Assembly: GCA_019748335.1 (NCBI GenBank)
Contig: JAIEPP010000501.1
Location: forward strand, 1-32,320
DNA length: 32,320 nucleotides
Direction: 5' to 3'
DNA from: Xanthobacteraceae bacterium
GTDB lineage: Bacteria > Pseudomonadota > Alphaproteobacteria > Rhizobiales > Xanthobacteraceae
Every line of letters begins with the position of its first letter. Within the stretch, counting starts at the first letter, position 1. Both the position numbers and the translations under genes were made by a program. The notes beneath the pieces were generated by a model. The model was not told where the DNA came from. It did no database searches and saw only the letters and a list, made by a program, of their open reading frames with translations. Positions 23,743 to 30,352 of this stretch are shown piece by piece.

Positions 23743-24498
23743 ATGTCAGTCTCCCGTATCAACCGTCTCGTACTCACCGGCGCGCTCCTCTCGCTGGCGG
23801 CCGTTGCAAGCGGTTGCTCCTCGATCGACCGTCTCTCCCAGATCGGCGAAAAGCCGAAGCTGACCGAGATCGAGAACCCGACCACGCAGCCCGGCTACAA
23901 GCCGGTGCAGATGCCGATGCCGAAACCCGAACAGGCGTCGTACAACGCCAACTCGCTGTGGCGGAACGGTTCGCGGGCGTTCTTCAAGGACCAGCGCGCC
24001 GCGCGGATCGGCGATTTGCTGACGGTCACCGTCAACATCACCGACAAGGCCACCCTCTCCAACGAGACCCAGCGCAGCCGCTCCAACAAGGAAGATTCGG
24101 GCATTACCGACTTCATCGGCGCCCAGACCCTTGGCGCGCAGGCCAAGAAGGTGCTGCCGGGCCGGATCCTGACCGCGGACTCCACGGCTTCCAGCGACGG
24201 CAAGGGCTCGGTCAACCGTCAGGAAGCGTTGCAGACCAACGTCGCCGCCGTGGTGACGCAGGTGCTGCCGAACGGCAACCTGGTGGTCGAAGGCAAGCAG
24301 GAGATCCGCGTCAACTTCGAAATCCGCGAACTGATCGTCGCCGGCATCGTCCGCCCGGAAGACATCCAGAGCGACAACACCATCGACTCCTCGAAGATCG
24401 CCCAGGCCCGCATCGCCTATGGCGGCCGCGGCCAGATCACCGACATCCAGCAACCCCGCTATGGCCAGCAGGTCATGGACGTACTGCTGCCGTTCTAA
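23743..24498 (+). CDS. flgH: Flagellar L-ring lipoprotein FlgH
   Basis: The 251-residue protein begins with a lipoprotein signal whose lipobox is ASGC (Cys at residue 26 or so, preceded by LTGALLSLAAVA). The mature protein includes SLWRNGSRAFFKDQRAARIGDLLTV read in two parts around residues 68-92, the conserved GDLLTVTVNITD strand, and the C-terminal RPEDIQSDNTIDSSKIAQAR and YGGRGQITDIQQPRYGQ, both FlgH signatures. FlgH forms the outer-membrane L ring. It is the last gene of the rod/ring operon, 5 bp behind flgA, and is followed by a strong hairpin terminator. Confidence 0.96.
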   Translation: MSVSRINRLVLTGALLSLAAVASGCSSIDRLSQIGEKPKLTEIENPTTQPGYKPVQMPMPKPEQASYNANSLWRNGSRAFFKDQRAARIGDLLTVTVNITDKATLSNETQRSRSNKEDSGITDFIGAQTLGAQAKKVLPGRILTADSTASSDGKGSVNRQEALQTNVAAVVTQVLPNGNLVVEGKQEIRVNFEIRELIVAGIVRPEDIQSDNTIDSSKIAQARIAYGGRGQITDIQQPRYGQQVMDVLLPF

Positions 24499-24555
24499 AT
24501 CCTATCCCGAGCTCCCACACCTCGTTGCGAACCTAGGCGCGACGAAGTGTTCCAA

Positions 24556-24598
24556 CACGGCCTCCGTCAGCTCCCCTGACGGAGGCCGTGGTCGTTTT
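24556..24598 (+). terminator. Strong hairpin terminator after flgH
   Basis: A perfect 15-bp stem (cacggcctccgtcag at 24556-24570; ctgacggaggccgtg at 24576-24590) with a 5-nt loop is followed by gtcgtttt. It lies 58 bp after the flgH stop and just before the convergent stop of the trypsin-like gene. The stem may also act on the opposite strand, although the T-run favours plus-strand transcripts. Confidence 0.85.
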
Positions 24599-24602
24599 GG
24601 AC

Positions 24603-25337
24603 TTATCCTTCGAACGTCTTGGTGTAGTCGGTGGTTTCGCTCCCTACTACGACCGCTTCAAGAAGCTGGATGATATCGAACACGTCAATGTAGTAGATCG
24701 TCCATCGCGTACCATCGGTACCGCCTCTTACGACCATCCCACAGAGCTTTCCGATGGTCGCACTACATACGGGGGCACCACTGATACCCAAGACGTTCGT
24801 AAATCCGGGAGTACGGAATTCGGCTACGGCCTTTCGGAGGACTGGATCATTACCGAAACCCATGTCTAGGAACTCAAGTCGTCCCCAGTTGACCGAGATG
24901 TCATGACCGTCAATGACTGTGGCATCCTTGAGCATGCCAAAGACAACTAATTCTTCTCCCAACCGAGCGGTTGCGGTGTGTTCGTCATCGATTGGAAAGG
25001 CCGTTCCGTGGAAGAACTCCGGCGTGACCTCCTTGGAAAACTCGACTACGCATAGATCGGTAATGTCGGTATCGACCGCTTCTCCCTTAGGGGTCGACGG
25101 ATACCTGATGCCTTCGATGGCCGCGAACCGGGAACCCTTCTTGGCTTGCTTTTCCTGAGGCACGAGAAGCGCCTCGTGCGGAAAGTCCCCGAACGCGTGC
25201 TTCGAGGTGATCCCGAACAATTTACTCTTAAAACTGACCACGAATAGCGTTCCCCCATGCGTAGCATAGGGGTGGTCCTCGAACGTCGTTATAAAAAGGA
25301 CGGCTCGAGCGGAGGCAGAAAGACGACGGTCGTGCAC
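24603..25337 (-). CDS. Cytosolic trypsin-like serine protease-fold protein
   Basis: The 244-residue protein lacks a signal peptide. The arrangement matches a chymotrypsin-like fold: H47 in FGITSKHAFG (His box), D94 in DITDLCVVEF (Asp box) and S186 in VLGISGAPVCS (the Gly-x-Ser-Gly nucleophile loop), followed by CGMVVRGG. All three triad residues are present, so it may be active, although GISGAPV replaces the common GNSGGP. Translation starts at GTG 25335-25337, only 3 bp after the stop of the HigA-like antitoxin gene, so the two are likely translationally coupled. No substrate can be proposed. By eye the base composition is lower in GC than the flagellar genes, suggesting acquired DNA. Confidence 0.7.
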   Translation of the reverse strand: MHDRRLSASARAVLFITTFEDHPYATHGGTLFVVSFKSKLFGITSKHAFGDFPHEALLVPQEKQAKKGSRFAAIEGIRYPSTPKGEAVDTDITDLCVVEFSKEVTPEFFHGTAFPIDDEHTATARLGEELVVFGMLKDATVIDGHDISVNWGRLEFLDMGFGNDPVLRKAVAEFRTPGFTNVLGISGAPVCSATIGKLCGMVVRGGTDGTRWTIYYIDVFDIIQLLEAVVVGSETTDYTKTFEG

Positions 25338-25340
25338 AGC

Positions 25341-25661
25341 CTACGCCGCAATCGCCCGCGAAGATGCCCGCCGCGGCTTCTGCCTCACGACGACATCCAC
25401 CTTGTAATCCAATCGATCGAGGCACCGCACCAGCCGATCGATCGAGAATTTGCCGACCCGCCCGGTTACGAGCGCGGAAACGTCCGGCTGCTTGAGCCCA
25501 AGCACAGCCGCGGCCTTGGTCTGGGTGAGCTTCCGCCGTTTAATGATCCCGCGGATTTCCCGAACCAGTTTGGCCTTGAGAAGCTCTTCCTCCGGATTGG
25601 CAAAACCCAGATCGGCAAAGACGTTTCCGCTGCTCACGGTTACTTTTTTGGCGGTGCTCAT
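25341..25661 (-). CDS. XRE-family antitoxin (HigA-like)
   Basis: The 106-residue protein has a helix-turn-helix core (about residues 30-85: LVREIRGIIKRRKLTQTKAA, then AVLGLKQPDVSALVTGRVGK), a pattern close to HTH_37-type antitoxins paired with Gp49/HigB toxins. It presumably neutralises the upstream toxin and represses the operon through the palindrome at 26045-26062. The gene begins 11 bp after the toxin stop and ends 3 bp before the trypsin-like gene. The C-terminus is basic (VVVRQKPRRASSRA). The role follows from gene order and family, not from an assay. Confidence 0.85.
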   Translation of the reverse strand: MSTAKKVTVSSGNVFADLGFANPEEELLKAKLVREIRGIIKRRKLTQTKAAAVLGLKQPDVSALVTGRVGKFSIDRLVRCLDRLDYKVDVVVRQKPRRASSRAIAA

Positions 25662-25672
25662 GTCTTGCTTCC

Positions 25673-26032
25673 CTATCCATAATTCTCGCGGTAATGGGCC
25701 TCGGCCAGTTTGAGCCGCGACTTGATTATCTCGATCTCGCGCTTCGGTGTCTCGATCCCCTTCTTCGACTTCTTCTGGAAGGCATGAAGGACGTAGATCG
25801 CGCCGGCAAAGCGAACGGTGTAGACGGCACGATAGGTGTCACCATCCTCGTCATCGACCACTTCCAGCACACTTCGGCCGCCAAACCCCTTCAAGGCCTT
25901 GGCACGCGGATGCTCGTCGCCGTTCTGCGCGTCGTTGATCGCAAAGCCCATGACGCGGCGAACCTCGTCAGGGAAAGCCCGAAGATCCTCCCGGGATGAT
26001 CCGATCCATATCGCGGGCTTCTGTGCAATCAT
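25673..26032 (-). CDS. HigB/Gp49-type RelE-superfamily toxin
   Basis: The 119-residue protein matches phage-derived Gp49-like toxins: WIGSSREDLRAFPDEVRRVM at the start, LKGFGGRSVLEVVDDEDGDT in the middle, YRAVYTVRFAGAIYVLHAF as the beta-sheet core, and KKSKKGIETPKREIEIIKSR near the end. Members are mRNA interferases that act at the ribosome and are held inactive by the neighbouring XRE antitoxin. The order toxin then antitoxin is typical of higBA. The ATG at 26030-26032 lies 13 bp from an 18-bp operator palindrome. Confidence 0.87.
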   Translation of the reverse strand: MIAQKPAIWIGSSREDLRAFPDEVRRVMGFAINDAQNGDEHPRAKALKGFGGRSVLEVVDDEDGDTYRAVYTVRFAGAIYVLHAFQKKSKKGIETPKREIEIIKSRLKLAEAHYRENYG

Positions 26033-26044
26033 CGCGCGGATATA

Positions 26045-26062
26045 TATAGCAGTATTGCTATA
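26045..26062 (-). promoter_or_regulatory. Operator palindrome and promoter of the toxin-antitoxin operon
   Basis: A perfect inverted repeat TATAGCA-GTAT-TGCTATA lies immediately upstream of the toxin gene. On the minus strand it overlaps a TATATATA stretch that could serve as the -10 element. Antitoxins of this class repress their own promoter by binding such palindromes, so autoregulation is a reasonable inference. The rest of 26063-26173 contains nothing I can support. Confidence 0.65.
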
Positions 26063-26173
26063 CGCCTGTCTACGGTTTGCTTGCGGCAGACGGATTAGCG
26101 GAGCGTAGTCGGCCTACTACCGACAAAAAACGGTGGGTTACGAAAGCCGCGGTCGTCAGCGAGAAACCGACGC

Positions 26174-27283
26174 TCAAGCCTCTGCCGTCCGCCGCGAAAA
26201 CACGGGCTGCGAAACCACACGGCCGCCCAGTCTGATCATGGGCTGTTCGACCAGCCAATAGGTCACCGACGACAGCGCAACGGTGATGGCAAGGGTGACC
26301 GCGTAGAAGATCGTGTAATCGAGCACGGCGTTGCCGCTGACGCGGGGTACCGCGAGATAGTACAGCACGGCGAAATGAATGAAATAGGCGCTGTAGCTGA
26401 CCTTGCCGATCCAGATGATGACAGGGTTGACCAGCGGCGACGATTTCCAGGACATCAGCGAGAAGACGAGCAGCGCGAACACCAGGCCGTAAGTGGTTTG
26501 CGGGCCGAGCGGCAGCGCGTATTTGACGCCTTCCAGAAACGGCACGGCGACCATCAGCCCGATCGAGAGCAGGCACAGCGGAATGGCAATCTTCGAATCG
26601 GGCAGCGGCCGCTCCGCCTGCCACTTGAACAGCATGATGCCGAACAGGAAGCACGGCAGCTGCCGCGGAAACCAGTAGAAGAAATAGTAATGCGAGACGT
26701 CGGCCGCAGATTTCGGCAGCAGATACGCGAAGGTATCGATCACGCGCGAGGCCTGCGCGCCGCCGACGATCGCAACCGCCAGCACGATCAGGATGGTTCG
26801 CCAGCTTGATTTCAGCAGAACCGGAACCAGAAACGGGAACAGCGCGTAGAAGATCGCTTCGTCCGCGACCGACCAGCCGCCCGGGACCACACTCGATATC
26901 GTGTCCGGCCAGAAGCCGTGGAGGAAGGTCGCGGTCATCGCGATGTGCCCGAATCCGATTCCATCCGGCGCGAACGGCCGTGGACCGGTGCCATACAGCC
27001 AGACGAAAAACACGATCGCGAGCCAGAACATCGGCGCGATCCGGAACAGCCGTCGCGCATAGAACGCGCGCGCACCGTCCTGGCGGGCGGTCCAGGAGAA
27101 GCACAGCGCCAGTGCGCTGGCGACGAAGAACAGCTGCACGCCGCGCGCGCCCTGCCCGAGCAGTTTCTCCAGCAAGGCCGGCTGCTCGCCAAAGGCGTGA
27201 GAAGCGTGAACGGCGATCACCATCAGAATGGCATAGCCGCGCACGGCATCGATATAGGCGTACCGCGCGATATGAACCTGCAT
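26174..27283 (-). CDS. Acyltransferase-3 family membrane protein (OafA/YrhL type)
   Basis: The 369-residue integral membrane protein has about ten hydrophobic segments. The first includes the family marks: YIDAVRGYAILMVIAVHASH, with R15 and H26 in the catalytic surroundings, then RRLFRIAPMFWLAIVFFVWL. The C-terminus is YWLVEQPMIRLGGR, as in most members. These enzymes transfer acyl groups to extracytoplasmic sugars such as O-antigen, exopolysaccharide or Nod-like oligosaccharides. The substrate is not revealed by neighbours. Start ATG 27281-27283 was chosen for its conserved YIDAVRG position. It is divergent from the SspB-like gene across 236 bp, which holds only a small GC hairpin near 27427-27441. 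Confidence 0.92.
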   Translation of the reverse strand: MQVHIARYAYIDAVRGYAILMVIAVHASHAFGEQPALLEKLLGQGARGVQLFFVASALALCFSWTARQDGARAFYARRLFRIAPMFWLAIVFFVWLYGTGPRPFAPDGIGFGHIAMTATFLHGFWPDTISSVVPGGWSVADEAIFYALFPFLVPVLLKSSWRTILIVLAVAIVGGAQASRVIDTFAYLLPKSAADVSHYYFFYWFPRQLPCFLFGIMLFKWQAERPLPDSKIAIPLCLLSIGLMVAVPFLEGVKYALPLGPQTTYGLVFALLVFSLMSWKSSPLVNPVIIWIGKVSYSAYFIHFAVLYYLAVPRVSGNAVLDYTIFYAVTLAITVALSSVTYWLVEQPMIRLGGRVVSQPVFSRRTAEA

Positions 27284-27519
27284 GTTTCCCGTCTTACGCG
27301 GTACGCATTATGCCAACAACGCGGCGTGTGCAAAGGAGGGTTGTCCACCAATAGAGGGCGCAAATCGGCGGCGTTGTCCTGTTTCCGGGAAGCGTATCAC
27401 CGCCCGCCGGGAGAATAAATCGGCATCCCGCATACGCGGGGTATGATGGCTCTGATGCCGTAAACGTCGCGCGTCTCCCATCGTTTGAACCCAGACGTCC
27501 ATTCCAGCCACAAAATGCC

Positions 27520-27885
27520 ATGACCCGCACCCTGCTCCTGCTCGCCATCACCTGCGCCGCATCGCCCGTGGCCGCCGAGCCATGCAGCACGATCGCCTCG
27601 CGCTATACCATTGCCGAAACCTTGCGGCTTGCGACGGAGGATCGCCCGGTCAATGTCGTGTTCGACACCACGGCCGAAGGCGTCAAGCTCCCGGATCGCC
27701 TCAAGGCGAAATTTCCCGTCGAGATGACCGTCATCCTGCAATATCAATTCGAGCGGTTGACCGTGAAGGACGACCGCTTCGACGTGCTGTTGTGGTTCAA
27801 GGGCAGTCCGGTACGACTGTTGGTGCCGTTTGCCGCTATCAGGCAATTCTGGGACCGGACCGAATTGAAATGCTCGGACAGGTAG
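27520..27885 (+). CDS. Exported SspB-like domain protein
   Basis: The 121-residue protein has a Sec-type signal peptide (MTRTLLLLAITCAASPVAA, cleavage near E20). The mature part strongly recalls alphaproteobacterial SspB, the cytoplasmic adaptor that brings ssrA-tagged proteins to ClpXP: VVFDTTAEGVKLPDRLKAKF, MTVILQYQFERLTVKDDRFD and VLLWFKGSPVRLLVPFAAIR. The acidic, ClpX-binding tail of SspB is absent: the protein ends at WDRTELKCSDR. C22 and C118 lie at the two ends of the mature domain and could form a disulfide. Export would separate it from ClpXP, so a repurposed peptide-binding fold is the likely reading. No neighbour explains it. Confidence 0.7.
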   Translation: MTRTLLLLAITCAASPVAAEPCSTIASRYTIAETLRLATEDRPVNVVFDTTAEGVKLPDRLKAKFPVEMTVILQYQFERLTVKDDRFDVLLWFKGSPVRLLVPFAAIRQFWDRTELKCSDR

Positions 27886-27983
27886 CGCCGCCTGATTGCT
27901 TCACGTCACGGGCGATGACATAACGAGAAGCCTGCTTCAGCCGAATCATTTCACGCCATCGCTTTTCACAAGAAAGAGCCGCC

Positions 27984-28724
27984 ATGTGCCATCTGTGCGA
28001 CGTCCGAAAATCCGCCACGCTTGCGCAAACCTCACGGCGCGGCTTCCTCAATCTCGCGGGCGGCCTCGCCGCAGGCCTCGCCTTTGCGTCGCACGCCTTT
28101 GCCAAGGATACAAAACCGCCGCCGAAGCCGCAGAACGCGATTTCGCCGGACCAGGCGCTGGAGCGGCTGATGAAGGGCAACGCGCGCTATGTCGAAGGCA
28201 TTTCGAAGCGGCACGATTTCAAGCACGAGCGCGAAGCCCTGAGCGGCGGGCAGAATCCCTATGCCAGCATTCTGAGCTGCGCGGATTCCCGGATCGCGCC
28301 GGAATATGCCTTCGACAGCGGCCGCGGCGATCTGTTCGTCTGCCGGGTCGCCGGCAATTTCGCCAATGACGACGTGGTCGCGAGCCTGGAATATTCGGTC
28401 GCCGTGCTCGGCTCGCCGTTCATCATGGTGCTCGGTCATGAGAGCTGCGGCGCGGTCGATGCCACCATCAAGTCGCTAAAGGACAACAGCACCCTGCCCG
28501 GCCATCTGCCGTCGCTGGTGTCAGCACTGGCGCCGGCGGTGAAGGCGGTGACCGGTCAGCCCGGCGACCTGCTCGTCAACGCGACCAAGCGGAACGTGGT
28601 CGACACCGTTGCAAAGCTGAAGGCCGCGACGCCGATCCTCAGCGCCGCCGTCGAGAAGGGCACGATCAAGATCGTCGGCGGCGTCTATCGCCTCGCGGAC
28701 GGCAAGGTCGAAATGGTCGGATAG
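27984..28724 (+). CDS. Tat-exported beta-class carbonic anhydrase
   Basis: The 246-residue protein has a twin-arginine signal (SRRGFLNLAGGLAAGLAFAS, about residues 18-37), implying folded export to the periplasm. Beta-carbonic anhydrase motifs are intact: SCADSRIAPE (Cys zinc ligand with the Asp-Arg pair) and LGHESCGAV (His and Cys zinc ligands). It interconverts CO2 and bicarbonate. The first residues (MCHLCDVRKS) carry a CxxC ahead of the Tat motif. A weak ribosome-binding site (aagag) precedes the ATG. It is the last gene before the REP pair and the IS element, and the intergenic DNA is convergent with the DehI-like gene. Confidence 0.93.
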   Translation: MCHLCDVRKSATLAQTSRRGFLNLAGGLAAGLAFASHAFAKDTKPPPKPQNAISPDQALERLMKGNARYVEGISKRHDFKHEREALSGGQNPYASILSCADSRIAPEYAFDSGRGDLFVCRVAGNFANDDVVASLEYSVAVLGSPFIMVLGHESCGAVDATIKSLKDNSTLPGHLPSLVSALAPAVKAVTGQPGDLLVNATKRNVVDTVAKLKAATPILSAAVEKGTIKIVGGVYRLADGKVEMVG

Positions 28725-28731
28725 CTTCGTG

Positions 28732-28786
28732 GCCCGGATGAGCGCAGCGATATCCGGGCGATGTTGGAGTGGTCCCGGATATCGCT
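28732..28786. repeat. REP-like palindromic pair, second copy interrupted by the IS
   Basis: A first unit at 28732-28759 is a hairpin (gcccggat ... atccgggc, with the core gagcgcagcgat). An inverted second unit begins at 28774 (cccggatatcgct) and stops abruptly at 28786. Its other half appears at 30331-30347. Such GCCCGGAT...ATCCGGGC palindromes are typical intergenic repeats in Bradyrhizobium. It lies between convergent genes, the usual place for REP elements. Confidence 0.75.
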
Positions 28787-28789
28787 CTG

Positions 28790-28798
28790 ATGTCCTTC
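28790..28798. repeat. Left subterminal inverted repeat of the IS
   Basis: ATGTCCTTC is the exact reverse complement of GAAGGACAT at 30315-30323. It begins 3 bp inside the IS end, while the partner ends 7 bp inside the other end. Confidence 0.7.
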
Positions 28799-28863
28799 GT
28801 CAAGTAGTATGAGCGTAAGATATCGCCTCCTGGCAGTGATGGCCGGAGTGCGTGATCGTGATG

Positions 28864-29051
28864 ATCGTGCAACGGTGGAGGCGAAGCCTGAAGACGTCGG
28901 TGATCAAGCTCTGATACGCGGGTCTAAACCGCAGTTCCGGGATTTCGTCCGGGGCTTTCCGCTGTCTACGCGCGGGCGTCGATCGCTTGATCGGCCACAA
29001 AGCGATATCAGGAATTCCCCTGCCGTGGCTTCGCCCCCGCCGTTGCACGAT
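28864..29051 (-). ncRNA. Candidate bridge RNA (seekRNA) of the IS110-family element
   Basis: Downstream of the transposase, two 25-nt arms (28864-28888 and 29027-29051) can pair over 25 positions with 23 Watson-Crick pairs, one G-U and one mismatch, closing a loop of about 138 nt. The loop contains further hairpins, for example ccggga-tttcg-tcccgg-like at about 28942-28957, and AAGCGATATC at 29000-29009, a 10-nt match to the REP target across the insertion core. IS1111-group elements are reported to encode their guide RNA in this 3' end. The RNA boundaries and guide loops are inferred. Confidence 0.5.
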
Positions 29052-29105
29052 ATTTGTCCGGGTTGCGGCCCGGCGCTGGCTCCCTGGTAAGGTCCGCCGC
29101 AGTGT

Positions 29106-30230
29106 TCACATCGCCTGTGTCGCGGGCGGGCCGGCTGCACGGCTGACCGCCCAGATGAAGCCCGACAGCTCACGCGCAATGGCGGTCACCACAAGTGTTG
29201 GCCGTTTGCCGCGGCGTGCCAATGCACGGTAGCGCGCGGTCAGCCGCGCCTGTGCCTTCCAGGCGATCTCCTGGACGGCGGGCGGGGCGGCTTCTACCTT
29301 GGCAAGCTTCTTCTTGCCGACACGCGGGGGATGGCGGTAGCTCCAGGAGCATTCCACCAGAATGCGCCGTGCCCGATGGTTGCCGGCCTTGGTGATGCCG
29401 CCGCGCCAAACCTTGTCACCGGTCGATTCTTCACCCGGCACCAGGCCAAGATAGGCCATCAATTGGCGCGGGCTCGCAAAACGCGACAGGTCACCGATCT
29501 CGGCGAGAAAAATCGTAGCCGAAATGAGATCGAGACCGCGCACGGCCATCAGTGCCGTCACGACCTTTGCAAGCGACCAGTCCGGCACGGCCGCCGCGAT
29601 CGCCCGCTCGAGCCGGATCACGCGCTCATCGGCTTGCCGCACCGCCAACAGCATCTCCTCGAACGCGATGCGCTGTTCGCGGTGAGCCAGCTTCTGGCTT
29701 ACCAGCCAGTTCATGTGGGCTCTGGTCCAGGTTCGTTTACCCGTAAAATGCCGGCCGAGCCGCAGCAGCAGCGACAAAACCTGCTGGCGTTTGGATTTGA
29801 GATCATCGACCGCAGCCTCACGCGCCCACACCAAATCCCGCATCGCCTCGTGCCGCGCATCCGGAACCCAGACGGCAGTCAGTTCGCCCGCGCGCAGCAG
29901 CTTCGCCAGGTTGAGCGCGTCGCGCCGGTTGGTCTTCACCCGGTCACCCGGCTTCTTCGGAATCAACGATGGCGCCACCACCACACACTCGTGACCGAGC
30001 GCCTTGATCAGCCGGTGCAGCCCATAACCCGTCGGGCCGGCTTCATAGCAGAACGTCAGTCGCCGATGCTGCGCTGCAAGCTTCTTCACCAGCTTGCTCG
30101 TTGCTGCCTCCGTGTTCTCGATCTCGCCGTGATACCGGACTTCGCCGTTCCGCCCGCCTTGCGCAACGGCCACCGCATTGCGAAGCTTCGATGTATCGAT
30201 ACCGACAAAGACTTCGTTATAATCCGCCAT
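29106..30230 (-). CDS. IS110-family transposase (DEDD recombinase)
   Basis: The 374-residue protein starts at ATG 30228-30230 (MADYNEVFVGIDTSKLRNAV), preceded by a strong ggagg; the upstream frame to 30290 lies in the IS non-coding end. The N-terminal RuvC-like DEDD domain shows VFVGIDTSK, FCYEAGPTGYGL and KTNRRDALNLAKLLRAG. The C-terminal Transposase_20 domain shows VRGLDLISATIFLAEIGDLS, LGLVPGEESTGDKVWRGG (including the expected Ser) and ITKAGNHRARRILVECSW. It recombines DNA with guidance from a bridge RNA. The gene is full length with no internal stop, so the element may be active. Confidence 0.95.
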   Translation of the reverse strand: MADYNEVFVGIDTSKLRNAVAVAQGGRNGEVRYHGEIENTEAATSKLVKKLAAQHRRLTFCYEAGPTGYGLHRLIKALGHECVVVAPSLIPKKPGDRVKTNRRDALNLAKLLRAGELTAVWVPDARHEAMRDLVWAREAAVDDLKSKRQQVLSLLLRLGRHFTGKRTWTRAHMNWLVSQKLAHREQRIAFEEMLLAVRQADERVIRLERAIAAAVPDWSLAKVVTALMAVRGLDLISATIFLAEIGDLSRFASPRQLMAYLGLVPGEESTGDKVWRGGITKAGNHRARRILVECSWSYRHPPRVGKKKLAKVEAAPPAVQEIAWKAQARLTARYRALARRGKRPTLVVTAIARELSGFIWAVSRAAGPPATQAM

Positions 30231-30314
30231 GACTCGTCCTCCTTGCGTGAGGCTCTGCCCGGCCTGTCCGGGCAACCCTCGCTTGCGCATCGAGGGCGAG
30301 TCGCCTCAATCTGG

Positions 30315-30323
30315 GAAGGACAT
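30315..30323. repeat. Right subterminal inverted repeat of the IS
   Basis: GAAGGACAT is the reverse complement of the repeat at 28790-28798. Between it and the transposase start are two short hairpins (around cctcg-atgcgcaag-cgagg and gcccggacaggccgggc). Confidence 0.7.
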
Positions 30324-30330
30324 ACGGTCT

Positions 30331-30347
30331 TCGCTCATCCGGGCCAC
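30331..30347. repeat. Right half of the REP unit split by the IS
   Basis: TCGCTCATCCGGGCCAC continues the unit broken at 28786. The rejoined unit reads cccggatatcgct + tcgctcatccggg, differing from the intact unit at 28732 by one base in the core. It ends 5 bp before the stop of the DehI-like gene. Confidence 0.7.
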
Positions 30348-30352
30348 AAGGA

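Larger units (their letters stand above)
28787..30330 (-). mobile_element. IS110-family (IS1111-type) insertion sequence
   Basis: The element of 1544 bp carries one DEDD-type transposase. Both ends were set from the REP unit it splits: joining 28786 to 30331 restores a continuous REP palindrome with no target duplication. Nine-base subterminal inverted repeats (atgtccttc at 28790-28798; gaaggacat at 30315-30323) lie 3 bp and 7 bp from the ends, the asymmetric arrangement I recall for IS1111-group elements. The dinucleotide CT is present at both junctions (28785-28786 and 30329-30330), compatible with a core recombination site. A 319-bp non-coding end lies downstream of the transposase, and a 100-bp end lies upstream. 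Confidence 0.8.

Noticed and set aside
30231..30290. An N-terminal extension of the transposase by 20 residues
   Set aside because: It lacks family similarity, and ATG 30230 has a strong ribosome-binding site with the typical start of IS110 transposases.
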